NCBI GenBank assembly: GCA_022451485.1
Contig: JAKUQS010000023.1
Span: 1 to 46,020 of the forward strand
Source: Gammaproteobacteria bacterium
GTDB lineage: Bacteria > Pseudomonadota > Gammaproteobacteria > Arenicellales > UBA868
Direction: 5' to 3'
Length of the DNA: 46,020 nucleotides
Made by a program: the position numbers and the translations under genes. The notes under the pieces were generated by a model, which was not told the origin of the DNA, made no database searches, and worked only from the letters and a program-made list of their open reading frames with translations. Shown here in pieces: positions 7,985 to 17,413 of the stretch; the stretch's first letter is position 1, and the number at the start of each line of letters is the position of its first letter.

Positions 7985-8806
7985 ATGAAAACTAATGAGC
8001 CAATCTCTTCAGCGATTGATGGCGAAACACGCCTGTTCTTCATTGTAGGAGACCCAATTGCACAAGTTGGATCGCCCATGTTATTTAACTCACTGTTCCA
8101 GCAGCATCAAATTAGGGCGGCGATGTTACCATGTCACGTGTTACCGGCGGACCTGGGCGTAGTCATTAAGGGGCTTCGTCGGCAACAGAACCTAGGCGGA
8201 ATTATTGTAACGGTGCCACATAAAGTCCGCGTTCGGCGTCTGATCGATTCTCTGACACCTGAGGCTATCGCGACCGGTGCCGTCAATGCCATTCGACGAA
8301 ATACAGATGGCTCACTGCACGGCGCCAATTTTGATGGCCGGGCTTGCATCAGAACTTTTCAACAACTCGGTGCTGATCTTCGCAACCAATCGGTACTCAT
8401 CATTGGCGCAGGCGGGGCCGGCCGAGCTGTGGCAGATGCCTGCCTTCGTGAAGGAGCTAACCGCTTACGAATCGTAGACAAAACATCATCACGGGCAGTG
8501 CGCCTAGCGCGGGAGCTTAAATCGCGCTTCTCCCATACCGTTATCGATGTCGGTGATCGCAACCCTAATGGCTTTACTCGAGTGATTAACTGCTCCCCAA
8601 GTGGCATGACCACAGCAGATGCAATGCCAATCGATGTAGCACAATTAGATGCCGGCACCGCTGTTGTTGACCTCGTTTTAAAACCAGTGACCCCACCCAT
8701 GCTGAAGGCTGCACAAGACATCGGTTGCCGAACAGCCAACGGAAACACCGTTCTCAGTGCACAGGTGGATCTGATCGCAGATTTCTTCCTTATTGACCGT
8801 GGGTAA
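7985..8806 (+). CDS. Shikimate dehydrogenase-like NAD(P)-dependent oxidoreductase (AroE paralogue)
   Basis: The 273-residue protein shows the two-domain AroE architecture: substrate domain (1-110), and a Rossmann domain with GAGGAG (141-146). Catalytic Lys80 in VPHK, Asn101 in AVNAI and Asp117 in NFDG are kept. The N-terminal shikimate-binding motif, usually H-S-x-S-P, is here QVGSP (27-31): the first serine, equivalent to E. coli Ser14, is valine and the histidine is glutamine. That loss suggests a substrate other than shikimate. The setting next to an aldolase, a DapA-family lyase and a dioxygenase also fits a catabolic paralogue, not the housekeeping enzyme. It starts at an ATG with no strong Shine-Dalgarno. 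Confidence 0.88.
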   Translation: MKTNEPISSAIDGETRLFFIVGDPIAQVGSPMLFNSLFQQHQIRAAMLPCHVLPADLGVVIKGLRRQQNLGGIIVTVPHKVRVRRLIDSLTPEAIATGAVNAIRRNTDGSLHGANFDGRACIRTFQQLGADLRNQSVLIIGAGGAGRAVADACLREGANRLRIVDKTSSRAVRLARELKSRFSHTVIDVGDRNPNGFTRVINCSPSGMTTADAMPIDVAQLDAGTAVVDLVLKPVTPPMLKAAQDIGCRTANGNTVLSAQVDLIADFFLIDRG

Positions 8807-8835
8807 ATTTGCGAGTATTCCCTGTAAAGAACTAG

Positions 8836-8864
8836 TTGCCACCCACTCGACAAACCTCTATAAC
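8836..8864 (+). promoter_or_regulatory. Sigma-70-type promoter of the DapA-family gene
   Basis: TTGCCA (8836-8841), a 17-base spacer and TATAAC (8859-8864) form a near-consensus promoter. The leader to the ATG at 8916 is about 45 bases and holds an AAGGA ribosome binding site. This suggests that the lyase and the dioxygenase after it have their own transcription start instead of depending on the AroE-like gene. Confidence 0.55.
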
Positions 8865-8915
8865 GCTGTTGATGGAAAGTAGTATCGATGGACTGAAACT
8901 CAATAAGGAACGATC

Positions 8916-9815
8916 ATGAAAGAACTACACGGCGTCTGCGTACCAGTATCTAGCGTTTTTGATGAAACCGGAGAAACGATTGACCCTGGAAAAATGAAAG
9001 CCCATGTGGATCACATGCTCGATGCGGGCGTACACATCATTCTAGCCAACGGTGGTACAGGAGAATTTCCCTATCTACGCTGGGATGAGAGAAAAGAACT
9101 CGCTGAACTGCTAGGCCATCACGTGGCGGGCCGCGCCGCGTACATGGTTCAGACATCGGCTGTTAGCACTAGCGACACCATCGAAATGACACAACATGCA
9201 AAAGACATTGGTGCCGATGCTGCGATGGTACTTCCTCCTTATTTTGAAGGCCCAAACATGGATGGGGTCTACGATCATTTTGAAAAAGTCGCAAGTGCGG
9301 TCGACATTCCGCTGATGATTTACAACATTCCCCAATGTTCAAACATTGATATCACACCGGACTTTTTTAAACGCCTACTCGAGATTGACAATATCAAATA
9401 CATCAAGGACAGCACTGGAGACATTGTTCGGATACAGGAACTGTTGACGACCGGTGGTACCGTCTTCAATGGCGGCGATCCCATCACCTTCCAGTCACTC
9501 GTTGCGGGGTGTCCCGGTTGCGTATGGGGTGCGGTGAACGCGATACCACACGAAGCAGTGGAACTGTTTGATTTAGTCACTGCAGGAAAATTAGTCGAAG
9601 CTAATGCACTGTGGCAACGCATTCTTCCATCGCAACTCTTTCTATGGAGCCATCCATATAATCCCGCAGTAAAAGCCGCTACGCAGATGCTGGGGAACGA
9701 CATTGGGCACTGCCGATTGCCACAGCAACCATTGACCGATAGCGAAGCATCGTCACTGCTGGCGTCACTGGCGCCATTGCTCAATACCGAGACTAATCGA
9801 AAAAACGTCGCCTAG
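8916..9815 (+). CDS. Dihydrodipicolinate synthase-family lyase (DapA-like)
   Basis: This is a class I (Schiff-base) aldolase/lyase of the DHDPS / N-acetylneuraminate lyase superfamily. The catalytic Lys164 (YIKDSTGD) and Tyr136 (MIYNIP) are present, with the GGTGE substrate loop (46-50) equivalent to the family G-T-G-E motif. At 299 residues the size is normal. Catabolic members include 5-dehydro-4-deoxyglucarate dehydratase and hydroxy-oxo-acid lyases. The neighbourhood (aldolase, AroE-like dehydrogenase, dioxygenase) favours a catabolic enzyme over lysine synthesis, but the substrate is not determined. The AAGGA ribosome binding site before ATG 8916 is good. Confidence 0.9.
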   Translation: MKELHGVCVPVSSVFDETGETIDPGKMKAHVDHMLDAGVHIILANGGTGEFPYLRWDERKELAELLGHHVAGRAAYMVQTSAVSTSDTIEMTQHAKDIGADAAMVLPPYFEGPNMDGVYDHFEKVASAVDIPLMIYNIPQCSNIDITPDFFKRLLEIDNIKYIKDSTGDIVRIQELLTTGGTVFNGGDPITFQSLVAGCPGCVWGAVNAIPHEAVELFDLVTAGKLVEANALWQRILPSQLFLWSHPYNPAVKAATQMLGNDIGHCRLPQQPLTDSEASSLLASLAPLLNTETNRKNVA

Positions 9816-9866
9816 TGTAATCAGGATGTCGAGGTCGACTATGCACCACAGGGACAGCCTCTATTT

Positions 9867-10727
9867 ATGAAGATCAAACCGCTAGATGCCCATTTCGGTG
9901 CAGAAATACTAGGCGTCGATCTCAGCAGGAATGTCGATGGGGCGATGATGCAACAATTGACAGAGGCACTCTATAACCACCGCGTCATTGTGATCCGTGA
10001 TCAGCATCTGAACGAGCATAGTTATTTAAAATTTGGACGGGCTTGGGGACAACCGATCCCCCATGTTTTGGACCACCTTCGTATGCCAGGATTCCCAGAA
10101 ATGATGACTGTCGGGAATACCGATGCAAAAGACCAGAACGAAGCGGTAAGGAACGGCACGGTGCTTTGGCATACGGATCAGTCTTACGAAGCAGTGCCTG
10201 CTAGCGCGACTATGCTGTACTCGATCAAAACCCCACGAACCGGCGGTGAGACCCAAATTTGCAATATGGTAGCCGCCTACCAAGGTCTTGATCCAGGAAT
10301 GAAGGATAAAATCAACGGCTTACAAGTCGCACATCAATACGGTCGAGGAAAATTAAGGTCGGCCGAGTATGCGGCCAGCCCGATTATCACTAAGAAACAA
10401 GATGATCAGCTGCCAACTTTCTTCCACCCGCTCGTGCTGAAACACCACGTGACTGGAGAAAAAAGCTTATACGCAGTTGGTCAAAGCTCCTATGCGATCA
10501 AGGGAATGAGCGACGGCGACGCCGTTACTCTACTTGAAGAATTAAAAGATCATGTCTTGCAAGAAAAGTATATTTACCGGCATAAGTACCGCATCGGGGA
10601 TGTCGCAATCTGGGATACGTTTCAGACTATGCATTCTGGAACCAAGATCGACGTCGCCACAGGTAAACAGGATGCCAGACTACTCTGGCGTATCAGTGTC
10701 AGAGGTAAACCACTGATCCATCACTAG
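9867..10727 (+). CDS. TauD/TfdA-family Fe(II)/2-oxoglutarate dioxygenase
   Basis: The family oxidises a substrate with O2 and 2-oxoglutarate, releasing succinate and CO2; TauD frees sulfite from taurine and TfdA opens an aryl ether. The iron ligands His102 and Asp104 (WHTDQSY) and the distal His256 (TMHSG) are all there, with Arg271 or Arg275 placed to hold 2-oxoglutarate. The 286-residue length is normal. It follows the DapA-family gene by 51 bases on the same strand, so the two may act in one pathway. The stop codon overlaps that of the convergent next gene in a shared CTAG (10724-10727). The substrate cannot be inferred. Confidence 0.92.
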   Translation: MKIKPLDAHFGAEILGVDLSRNVDGAMMQQLTEALYNHRVIVIRDQHLNEHSYLKFGRAWGQPIPHVLDHLRMPGFPEMMTVGNTDAKDQNEAVRNGTVLWHTDQSYEAVPASATMLYSIKTPRTGGETQICNMVAAYQGLDPGMKDKINGLQVAHQYGRGKLRSAEYAASPIITKKQDDQLPTFFHPLVLKHHVTGEKSLYAVGQSSYAIKGMSDGDAVTLLEELKDHVLQEKYIYRHKYRIGDVAIWDTFQTMHSGTKIDVATGKQDARLLWRISVRGKPLIHH

Positions 10728-11446
10728 CGCCTAGGTCCGTTGACACGCCCTGGCCTAGCATTCTGAACATCTGCATCTGACGCAATGTGTTCTAGCTCGT
10801 AAAAGTTGGTTTGACTACCCGGCAAAGCCCCCAATTCTTCGAGGTGTTTAGCTGTCAGCGCAGTAGTCACAATGGACTGCATCGCATCTTCATCATACCC
10901 CTCGACGATGATGACCCAATTTGCGATGTCGTCCGGTTGGCTTCGTAATTTCTTCTCTTCCGTTTGGGTTTGACTCGCCACCTCGTCGGCTGTCAAGAAA
11001 TGAGCACCCACAATTGAACCAACACTGACACATTCCTCGAGAAATGTGTTTTGTAACCAATGGCGTAACCCATCACTAGACCCTTCAGCGGGTGCCATTC
11101 GGCAAGTTAAAAGAAATCGACCAGTACCCAAACCACGCGTGTCCTCGAGTCGACACAACGTTCGGTTGGAATTCCGGTACCGCGAAAGCACCTGCTCGGT
11201 CCAGGGACTGGGATCATTCAGTCGATCAAGATAAGCTCGTGACGTTAAGACCTCGACCGAATCAACTTCATACATAATGAAGTACCGCGGTTCGCCGCGG
11301 AGTGAACGTCCTCTTCGACCCCTGAGAAACCCGGGCACCCCCACTCGCTCGTTCATATGCTCGTTGGAATGCCAATCCTTATAGTCATCATCACCATCAG
11401 CGATGTCATGCCAAAACACCATCGCCGCTTGACCGAGCAGACTCAT
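10724..11446 (-). CDS. Tandem dimeric alpha-beta-barrel-like protein of unknown function (EthD-like)
   Basis: The N-terminal half has the W-H-x2-E-H-x2-E-R-x-x-x-P-G-F pattern (about residues 25-40) and following YEVDS strand typical of ferredoxin-like alpha-beta-barrel proteins such as EthD and stress-responsive barrel families. The second half (about 105-215) appears to repeat the fold with poorer conservation. Such domains often assist degradation of aromatic or other organic compounds, but this one has no recognised function. The start ATG has a strong GGGAGGAGG ribosome binding site. Its convergent overlap with the dioxygenase may be only compact packing. Confidence 0.75.
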   Translation of the reverse strand: MSLLGQAAMVFWHDIADGDDDYKDWHSNEHMNERVGVPGFLRGRRGRSLRGEPRYFIMYEVDSVEVLTSRAYLDRLNDPSPWTEQVLSRYRNSNRTLCRLEDTRGLGTGRFLLTCRMAPAEGSSDGLRHWLQNTFLEECVSVGSIVGAHFLTADEVASQTQTEEKKLRSQPDDIANWVIIVEGYDEDAMQSIVTTALTAKHLEELGALPGSQTNFYELEHIASDADVQNARPGRVNGPRR

Positions 11447-11539
11447 CTGTCGCCTCCTCCCTTGATAAAGCGAACCGTTAATTCGCTAACCGATGCTCGA
11501 TCAACAGTACCATCACGTTAACTAGTGAGCATTTTGATG

Positions 11540-12649
11540 CTAGTTATCCGACCCGATAACAAGATCCGTCTTTGGATCAATTAAATGCATGCGATTCATG
11601 TCTGCAGTGAGCATGACACGATCCCCCCGACGAACGGTGTGGTTGGGATCTGACTTAGCAACAACCTCCATGCCGTCAATAGTAGTAAAAACAAGCACCT
11701 CACCACCGGTCGGCTCGACCACTTCTATGTCCACTTGCATCGATGAACCATTGGCGATGTCAGATTGTTGATTCACCATTAGATGCTCAGCGCGAATACC
11801 AAAGTCGACATCAGTGTCCACAAATGGTTCATAAGTGTTGTGTCGGTCTGCAGGAACTTTAAGCGCAATGTCCGGTGTAATCACTACGTTGAGAGCACCA
11901 TTGACTCTCTCAATGCGTCCCGACATAAAGTTCATTTTTGGAGCTCCGATGAATCCGGCCACAAATTTATTTTTAGGCTGCCGATAGAGAGTCATCGGCT
12001 CGCCGACCTGCTCAATAATGCCGTCGCGCATAACAACAATGCGATCGGCCAGGGTCATGGCCTCTATCTGATCATGGGTCACATAAACAACGGTTGTTTC
12101 AAGTTTCGCGTGCAATCGCTTGATTTCAACCCGCATCTGAGCACGAAGGTTAGCATCGAGGTTACTCAACGGTTCATCGAATAGAAATACCCTCGGCTGA
12201 CGAACGATGGCACGCCCCATGGCAACGCGTTGACGCTGTCCGCCGGACAATTCACGAGGCTTTCTAGCCAACAGTTCCGTGATGTTGAGAAGGCCGGCTG
12301 CTTCTTTAACTCGCTGATCAATTTCTACTCGAGTCGATCTTTTCAATTTCAGCCCAAAGGCCATGTTGTCATAGACGCTCATGTGTGGATACAGCGCATA
12401 ACTCTGAAAGACCATGGCGATATCACGGTCTTTGGGCGGCAAATCATTGATCACTTGATCGTTGAAAGAAATCGCACCCGACGTCACTGGTTCCAGCCCA
12501 GCAATCATTCTGAGAGTGGTACTCTTGCCGCAGCCCGAAGGCCCAACAAGTACCACAAACTCGCCGTCAGTGATGTCCAGGTCCACCTCACGAACCGCCT
12601 CCACTGAGCCGAATCGTTTGACTAACTTATTTAAGGCAACACGCGCCAT
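11540..12649 (-). CDS. ABC transporter ATP-binding protein, MalK/UgpC type
   Basis: This energises sugar- or glycerol-3-phosphate-type ABC importers in the cytoplasm. Walker [10 protein letters not shown] (36-44), the Q-loop FQSYALYPH (81-89), the LSGGQ signature (134-138), Walker B FLFDEP (155-160) and the H-loop VTHDQIEAM are all intact. The C-terminal part (about 240-369) is the regulatory OB-like domain of the MalK group. No permease or binding protein of this type is encoded in the window, so it may serve a transporter elsewhere, as shared MalK-like ATPases do. ATG 12649 has an AAGGAT ribosome binding site. It lies downstream of the AcuI-like gene after a 198-bp gap in which no gene is seen. 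Confidence 0.93.
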   Translation of the reverse strand: MARVALNKLVKRFGSVEAVREVDLDITDGEFVVLVGPSGCGKSTTLRMIAGLEPVTSGAISFNDQVINDLPPKDRDIAMVFQSYALYPHMSVYDNMAFGLKLKRSTRVEIDQRVKEAAGLLNITELLARKPRELSGGQRQRVAMGRAIVRQPRVFLFDEPLSNLDANLRAQMRVEIKRLHAKLETTVVYVTHDQIEAMTLADRIVVMRDGIIEQVGEPMTLYRQPKNKFVAGFIGAPKMNFMSGRIERVNGALNVVITPDIALKVPADRHNTYEPFVDTDVDFGIRAEHLMVNQQSDIANGSSMQVDIEVVEPTGGEVLVFTTIDGMEVVAKSDPNHTVRRGDRVMLTADMNRMHLIDPKTDLVIGSDN

Positions 12650-12847
12650 ATCCTTATCCTCTTAAAACGATGACCAGGCGTGAACTATTCAACATCGCAC
12701 ATTCCCAACGGTGAGTCCGCCCTCTAATAACTCGATCATATAGTGTGCCGCGTGACGCGCAAGCTATGTTGGCCTGAGAATCGACCAAATTACCTTGGAA
12801 TATCTATTGCTTTTATCCAGGAGATTGCCGCAGTCGCCTGTCAACTG

Positions 12848-13834
12848 CTACTGAATTTTGACAACGACACGGCCGGTAACGTTACCCTCAATGAACTCCT
12901 CAAACGCACTGGGCAAATGATCAAAAGCAATCGTCCGACTCGCGATTAATGGGATATGGCGAGGCTTGAGATCAGTAGCCAGTCGCTTCCATGCCTGATC
13001 GCGCATGCCCAGTGGCATTTCCACTGAATTGATTCCAAGCAGTGACACTCCTCTCAGGATGAATGGCATCACAGTACTCTCGAGCTTGACGCCACCGACA
13101 AGCCCTATCGACGCGATATTACCCATTGGCCGAATAACTCTGGTCAGCCAGCCCAGCGTATCCCCACCCACATTGTCCACTGCGCCACCATATTCCGCCC
13201 GCTCTAGGGGTCGAGTACCCATCTCAATGGCATGGCGATCAATAAAATCGCTTGCACCCAGAGTACGGAGATAATCGTGTTGTTCTGACTTACCTGTGAA
13301 TGCCAGCACCTCAAAACCCTTAGCCGCTAACATATCGATAGCAAAGCTACCAACCCCGCCGGTGGCACCGGTCACCACAATTGGTCCCAACGCGGGATCC
13401 TGATGATTGTCCTCCATACGCATCATCGCGAGCGCAGCGGTAAACCCGGCAGTGCCCAGCGCACCCGCTTCCCACGCAGTCAGCCCAGATGGCAAAGGCA
13501 CGACGGCATCACCAGGCACACGCGCAAACTCCGAATACCCACCATCCAATGTTTCTGAGAGCCCCGCACCACAAACCAGCACGGCGTCACCGCCATGAAA
13601 CCGTTCGTCTGTGGAACTATCGACAACTCCCACCAAATCAACGCCCCCATTGACCGCAGGCACTCGCGTAATCCGGCCCTTGCCCGTTGCAGCCAAAGCA
13701 TCCTTGTAATTAATCCCGGAATACTGAACCCGAACAACGACTTCACCTGCACTGAGATCATTGATTTCCAACTGCTCAAAGCCGGCCTCAATAGCACCAT
13801 CGACCTGCTTGATACGAAACGCCTTGAAGGCCAT
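12848..13834 (-). CDS. acuI: Acryloyl-CoA reductase / YhdH-type NADPH:quinone oxidoreductase
   Basis: This is a medium-chain dehydrogenase/reductase without the zinc sites. Its best-known relatives, YhdH and AcuI, reduce acryloyl-CoA to propionyl-CoA with NADPH. Family landmarks are YSGINYKD (about 38-45), GTAGFTAALAM (about 127-137), the dinucleotide motif VTGATGGVGS (about 153-162) and the VGGDTL block. The open frame continues to a TTG at 13858, but ATG 13834 has AAGGAG upstream and gives 328 residues, close to the 324 of YhdH. A propionyl-CoA carboxylase subunit, MeaB and the epimerase in the same window would carry the product to succinyl-CoA. Whether it works on acryloyl-CoA here is inference. 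Confidence 0.88.
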   Translation of the reverse strand: MAFKAFRIKQVDGAIEAGFEQLEINDLSAGEVVVRVQYSGINYKDALAATGKGRITRVPAVNGGVDLVGVVDSSTDERFHGGDAVLVCGAGLSETLDGGYSEFARVPGDAVVPLPSGLTAWEAGALGTAGFTAALAMMRMEDNHQDPALGPIVVTGATGGVGSFAIDMLAAKGFEVLAFTGKSEQHDYLRTLGASDFIDRHAIEMGTRPLERAEYGGAVDNVGGDTLGWLTRVIRPMGNIASIGLVGGVKLESTVMPFILRGVSLLGINSVEMPLGMRDQAWKRLATDLKPRHIPLIASRTIAFDHLPSAFEEFIEGNVTGRVVVKIQ

Positions 13835-13986
13835 AGGCCCAATCTCCTTGTTGAACAATTAAATTTATACTCTAAGAGTTTACCGTCTACCGTCAATAAT
13901 GGAACGCGATACCTATCAAATCCATCCTGTTATGATCGCGAGCTGCCAAAACTGCCGGGCCAGCCCACTCAGAAGGAATACCCTCA

Positions 13987-14349
13987 ATGACCGAAGAAAC
14001 TCTTTTCAGCCGAATCGTCAATGGCGATATTCCTGCCGACATCGTTTACCAAGACGAGTTGGTTACCGCTTTTCGCGACATCAATCCGCGGACACCCACC
14101 CATATACTGTTGGTGCCCAACAAGGTTATTCCAACCGTAAACGACGTCACCGCTGACGATGAGCCCACGATGGGGCGACTCATGGTCGTGGCGCAGAAAC
14201 TCGCCCACAATGAAGGCATTGCTGACGACGGTTATCGTCTCATAATCAACTGTGGCGACCATGGAAACCAAGAGGTGTACCATCTTCATATGCACCTGAT
14301 GGGGGGACGACCTCTCGGTCCGATGCTGACACGACAACAACCTGACTAG
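13987..14349 (+). CDS. hinT: HIT-family purine nucleoside phosphoramidase
   Basis: HinT hydrolyses AMP-amino acid and other phosphoramidate bonds. The 120-residue protein carries the histidine triad in YHLHMHL with His99, His101 and His103, and the usual N-terminal [14 protein letters not shown] block. A ribosome binding site AGAAGGA precedes ATG 13987. It is divergent from the AcuI-like gene and its last four bases (CTAG) overlap the stop of the convergent acyl-CoA synthetase. Confidence 0.95.
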   Translation: MTEETLFSRIVNGDIPADIVYQDELVTAFRDINPRTPTHILLVPNKVIPTVNDVTADDEPTMGRLMVVAQKLAHNEGIADDGYRLIINCGDHGNQEVYHLHMHLMGGRPLGPMLTRQQPD

Positions 14350-15992
14350 TCAGCGACACCCTTACGCCTTCGCTCTGCATCGCGGAGCACGATGCGCCGC
14401 ACCTTACCAGTTGTTGTCATAGGCAACTCGTCTATAAATTCGATTTCCCGAGGGTATTCGTACGCTGCGAGGTTATTGCGTACTGTGTTCTGTATGTCAT
14501 CGCGCAAATCATCTGAAGGACAGTGTCCGTGGGCCAGCACAATAAACGCTTTGACAATTTCTCCCCGGAGTGCATCAGGACTACCAATCGCTGCCACCTG
14601 TGCAACCGCCGGATGCTTAAGCAAACAGTCCTCAATCTCGCCTGGGCCGATACGGTAACCCGAGCTTGAGATCACATCGTCACCACGACCCACAAACCAG
14701 AGGTAACCGTCGCTATCGCGATAGCCCATATCACCGGATCGCCACCAGCCACCCATAAATTGATCCTCAGTGGCTGCCTCGCGATTCCAGTAGCCAAGAA
14801 ACATGACCGGATCATCACGCCATCCACACAGCTCTCCAATCTCGCCATCTGCCATCGGTTGGCCAGACGAATCCAAAGGCTCAACCTGATGGCCCGGATA
14901 CGGTTTGCCCATCGCGCCAGGCACAATCGACATCATGCTGGACGAGTTACCAACTGCGTAGTTGAACTCGGTTTGTCCCCACATTTCATTAATCTGCACG
15001 TGCAATTCTTCCTGCGCCCAGTGATATAACTGGCTTCCCACCGTTTCACCCGCCGACATAATGCTGCGCAACCGAAGATCAAATCGATCCAGTGAACCAA
15101 GCTGGCGCAGCAACTTCAGCGCAGTCGGCGGAATGAATGCATTACGCACTCGATATTTTTCTAACAACTGACACACACGCTCAGGATCAAATCGACCACC
15201 GTCATAGCCAAGAACCGGGCACCCATAGAACCAGCTAGGGATCAATGCATCCATCAACCCCCCGGCCCAGGCCCAATCTGCCGGTGTCCAGAAACAATCA
15301 CCCGACTGGGGAAACAATTCATGCGATAACTCAAAGCCCGTCAGATTGCCTAACAACCAGCGATGAGCATTGAGGGCTCCCTTTGGAGGGCCAGTGGTAC
15401 CCGAGGTATAGATCAGAATGGCAGGATCATCCGCTCGAGTCCGCAAGCACTTCGTCTGAGACGCAGCTTGATCGACCAAATCCCAGAACCCTCCCTTGCG
15501 CCGATCACAATCCATTACCAGATCCAACGCCGGGAGTTCCGGGCGCAATGCTTCCACTCGATCGAGTGGATCTCCTGTAGTGACGACCACCCGCGCAGCG
15601 CTATCCAACAGCCGATATTTCAATGCGTCAATACCAAAAAGAACAGATAACGGCAAAGAGATTGCGCCAATCTTCCATGCCGCTAGGTGACATACCGCTG
15701 CCTCAACGCGCTGTGGCAAAATGATGCCGACGCGATCACCTGCTTGAATGCCAAGACCGACTAGCACGTTCGCAAATCGATTTGATAATTCGATCAAGTC
15801 ACCGAAAGTGTATTCAGCTGACTGCCCTGAAGCATCTTCCCAATAAAGTGCAACGCGATCACGATGCACCTGATGGCGATCACACACCGCTTCGGCAATA
15901 TTGAAATACTCTGGTATTTTCCAACGAAAGGTTTCTTGCAAAACACCGAAGTTGTCACTGCCGTGCGGGATCAGCGGCGTTGGATAAGTCAT
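14346..15992 (-). CDS. Acyl-CoA synthetase (AMP-forming), medium-chain/acetyl type
   Basis: The enzyme activates a carboxylic acid to its CoA thioester through an acyl-adenylate. The P-loop [11 protein letters not shown] (195-205), the MWGQTEFN motif (about 337-344), the [12 protein letters not shown] hinge region and catalytic Lys530 in TTTGKVRR are present. The 548 residues resemble the medium-chain and acetyl/benzoyl group more than long-chain FadD. The related DmdB uses methylmercaptopropionate, which is possible given the AcuI-like neighbour, but nothing in the sequence proves it. The ATG has no strong ribosome binding site. Confidence 0.92.
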   Translation of the reverse strand: MTYPTPLIPHGSDNFGVLQETFRWKIPEYFNIAEAVCDRHQVHRDRVALYWEDASGQSAEYTFGDLIELSNRFANVLVGLGIQAGDRVGIILPQRVEAAVCHLAAWKIGAISLPLSVLFGIDALKYRLLDSAARVVVTTGDPLDRVEALRPELPALDLVMDCDRRKGGFWDLVDQAASQTKCLRTRADDPAILIYTSGTTGPPKGALNAHRWLLGNLTGFELSHELFPQSGDCFWTPADWAWAGGLMDALIPSWFYGCPVLGYDGGRFDPERVCQLLEKYRVRNAFIPPTALKLLRQLGSLDRFDLRLRSIMSAGETVGSQLYHWAQEELHVQINEMWGQTEFNYAVGNSSSMMSIVPGAMGKPYPGHQVEPLDSSGQPMADGEIGELCGWRDDPVMFLGYWNREAATEDQFMGGWWRSGDMGYRDSDGYLWFVGRGDDVISSSGYRIGPGEIEDCLLKHPAVAQVAAIGSPDALRGEIVKAFIVLAHGHCPSDDLRDDIQNTVRNNLAAYEYPREIEFIDELPMTTTGKVRRIVLRDAERRRKGVAD

Positions 15993-16071
15993 ACTGATCG
16001 ATGGGGAGTCGCTAATCAGAGTTAACTCATTGCGCGTCTCAGCAGCGCGTATTGCATCTCACACTTGGTCG

Positions 16072-17358
16072 TCAGTCGCGAGATTTTGCCAAAGCCTGAT
16101 CGATATCCCACAGGATATCGTCAAGTGTTTCCAGTCCCACTGAGATGCGAATCATGTCTGGCGTCACTCCGGCGCTCAACTGCTCTTCTTCGGACATTTG
16201 ACGATGCGTCGTTGACGCTGGATGAATGACCAGAGACTTGGCATCACCAACATTAGCGAGATGGCTAAGAAACTGTGCGCCCTCAATAAAACGAACACCC
16301 GCCGACTGCCCACCGCGAATACCGAACGTGATGACGCTGCTGGCGCCGCGAGGCAGGTATTTGCGGGCCAATTCGTAGTGCGGGCTATCTGGCAGTCCAG
16401 CATACCTGACCCAGGAAACATTCGGGTGTTCCGACAGAAATTCCGCGACAGCTAGCGCGTTGCTGCAATGCCGTTCCATCCGTAGCGGCAGAGTTTCGAG
16501 CCCCTGCAGAAACAGAAATGCGTTGAATGGACTCAGCGTTGGACCCATTGTTCTCAGCGTTTCCATTCGAGCTTTCATCGTGAAGCCAAAATCGCCAAAA
16601 GTCTCGTAAAAACGAACCCCATGGTAGCCTTTGGAAGGTTCCGTCATCGCGGGAAAGTTACCGTTATCCCAGGGAAACTTGCCGGATTCGATAAGCCCAC
16701 CCCCGATGGATGTACCGTGCCCACCAATCCACTTAGTCAGTGAATGAACAACAATGTCGGCACCGTGTTCAATGGGTCGACACAAATAGGGCGTTGCAAA
16801 CGTGCTGTCAATCACCAACGGAATCCCGGCATTATGGGCAATATCGGCAACAGCCGAGATGTCGAGTACATTGTTCAACGGATTTCCAATGGTCTCGGCA
16901 TAAAGCGCTTTGGTTTTTGGGGTTATCGCACGTGCGAAATTCTGCGGGTCTTCAGGATCAACGAAATGGGTAGCAATGCCAAAGCGACGAAACCCGTAAT
17001 CAAACTGGGAGTAAGTGCCGCCATACAGCGTGCTCGATGACACCAGCTCATCTCCTGCCTCAAGCAAGGTCAGTAATGCCGTCATTTGTGCCGCCATGCC
17101 GGAGCCGACAACCACGCCGGCCCGTCCACCCTCAAGCGTAGCCAGCCTCTCTTCAACCATCGAATTGGTTGGATTGGTCATGCGTGAATAAACGTTACCA
17201 AAAGTCTGTAAATTAAACAGACTGGCCGCGTGATCACTGTCATCAAATACGTAGGATGTCGTCTGATAGATCGGCGCAGCCCGCGCGCCGGTCGTCGTGT
17301 CTGGCAGCTGTCCTGAATGCAGGCACTGTGTCTCGAAACCAAATTCTCTGTCAGCCAA
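16072..17358 (-). CDS. metY: O-acetylhomoserine aminocarboxypropyltransferase (sulfhydrylase)
   Basis: This PLP enzyme makes homocysteine directly from O-acylhomoserine and sulfide in the cytoplasm. The 428-residue length and the N-terminal ETQCLHSGQ, NPTNSMVEERLATLEGG and SLTKWIGGHG blocks mark the MetY group of the Cys/Met family, with PLP-binding Lys209. MetY proteins usually prefer O-acetylhomoserine. The start is TTG, supported by GGGGAG upstream. Together with metA (5.2 kb) and the homocysteine methyltransferase (3.9 kb), the window covers homoserine to methionine by direct sulfhydrylation. Confidence 0.94.
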   Translation of the reverse strand: MADREFGFETQCLHSGQLPDTTTGARAAPIYQTTSYVFDDSDHAASLFNLQTFGNVYSRMTNPTNSMVEERLATLEGGRAGVVVGSGMAAQMTALLTLLEAGDELVSSSTLYGGTYSQFDYGFRRFGIATHFVDPEDPQNFARAITPKTKALYAETIGNPLNNVLDISAVADIAHNAGIPLVIDSTFATPYLCRPIEHGADIVVHSLTKWIGGHGTSIGGGLIESGKFPWDNGNFPAMTEPSKGYHGVRFYETFGDFGFTMKARMETLRTMGPTLSPFNAFLFLQGLETLPLRMERHCSNALAVAEFLSEHPNVSWVRYAGLPDSPHYELARKYLPRGASSVITFGIRGGQSAGVRFIEGAQFLSHLANVGDAKSLVIHPASTTHRQMSEEEQLSAGVTPDMIRISVGLETLDDILWDIDQALAKSRD

Positions 17359-17413
17359 GAAATTTTCTCCCCAAGATAAAGTAGGCGCGATGTATCTGCG
17401 TTCTACCCCCCGC

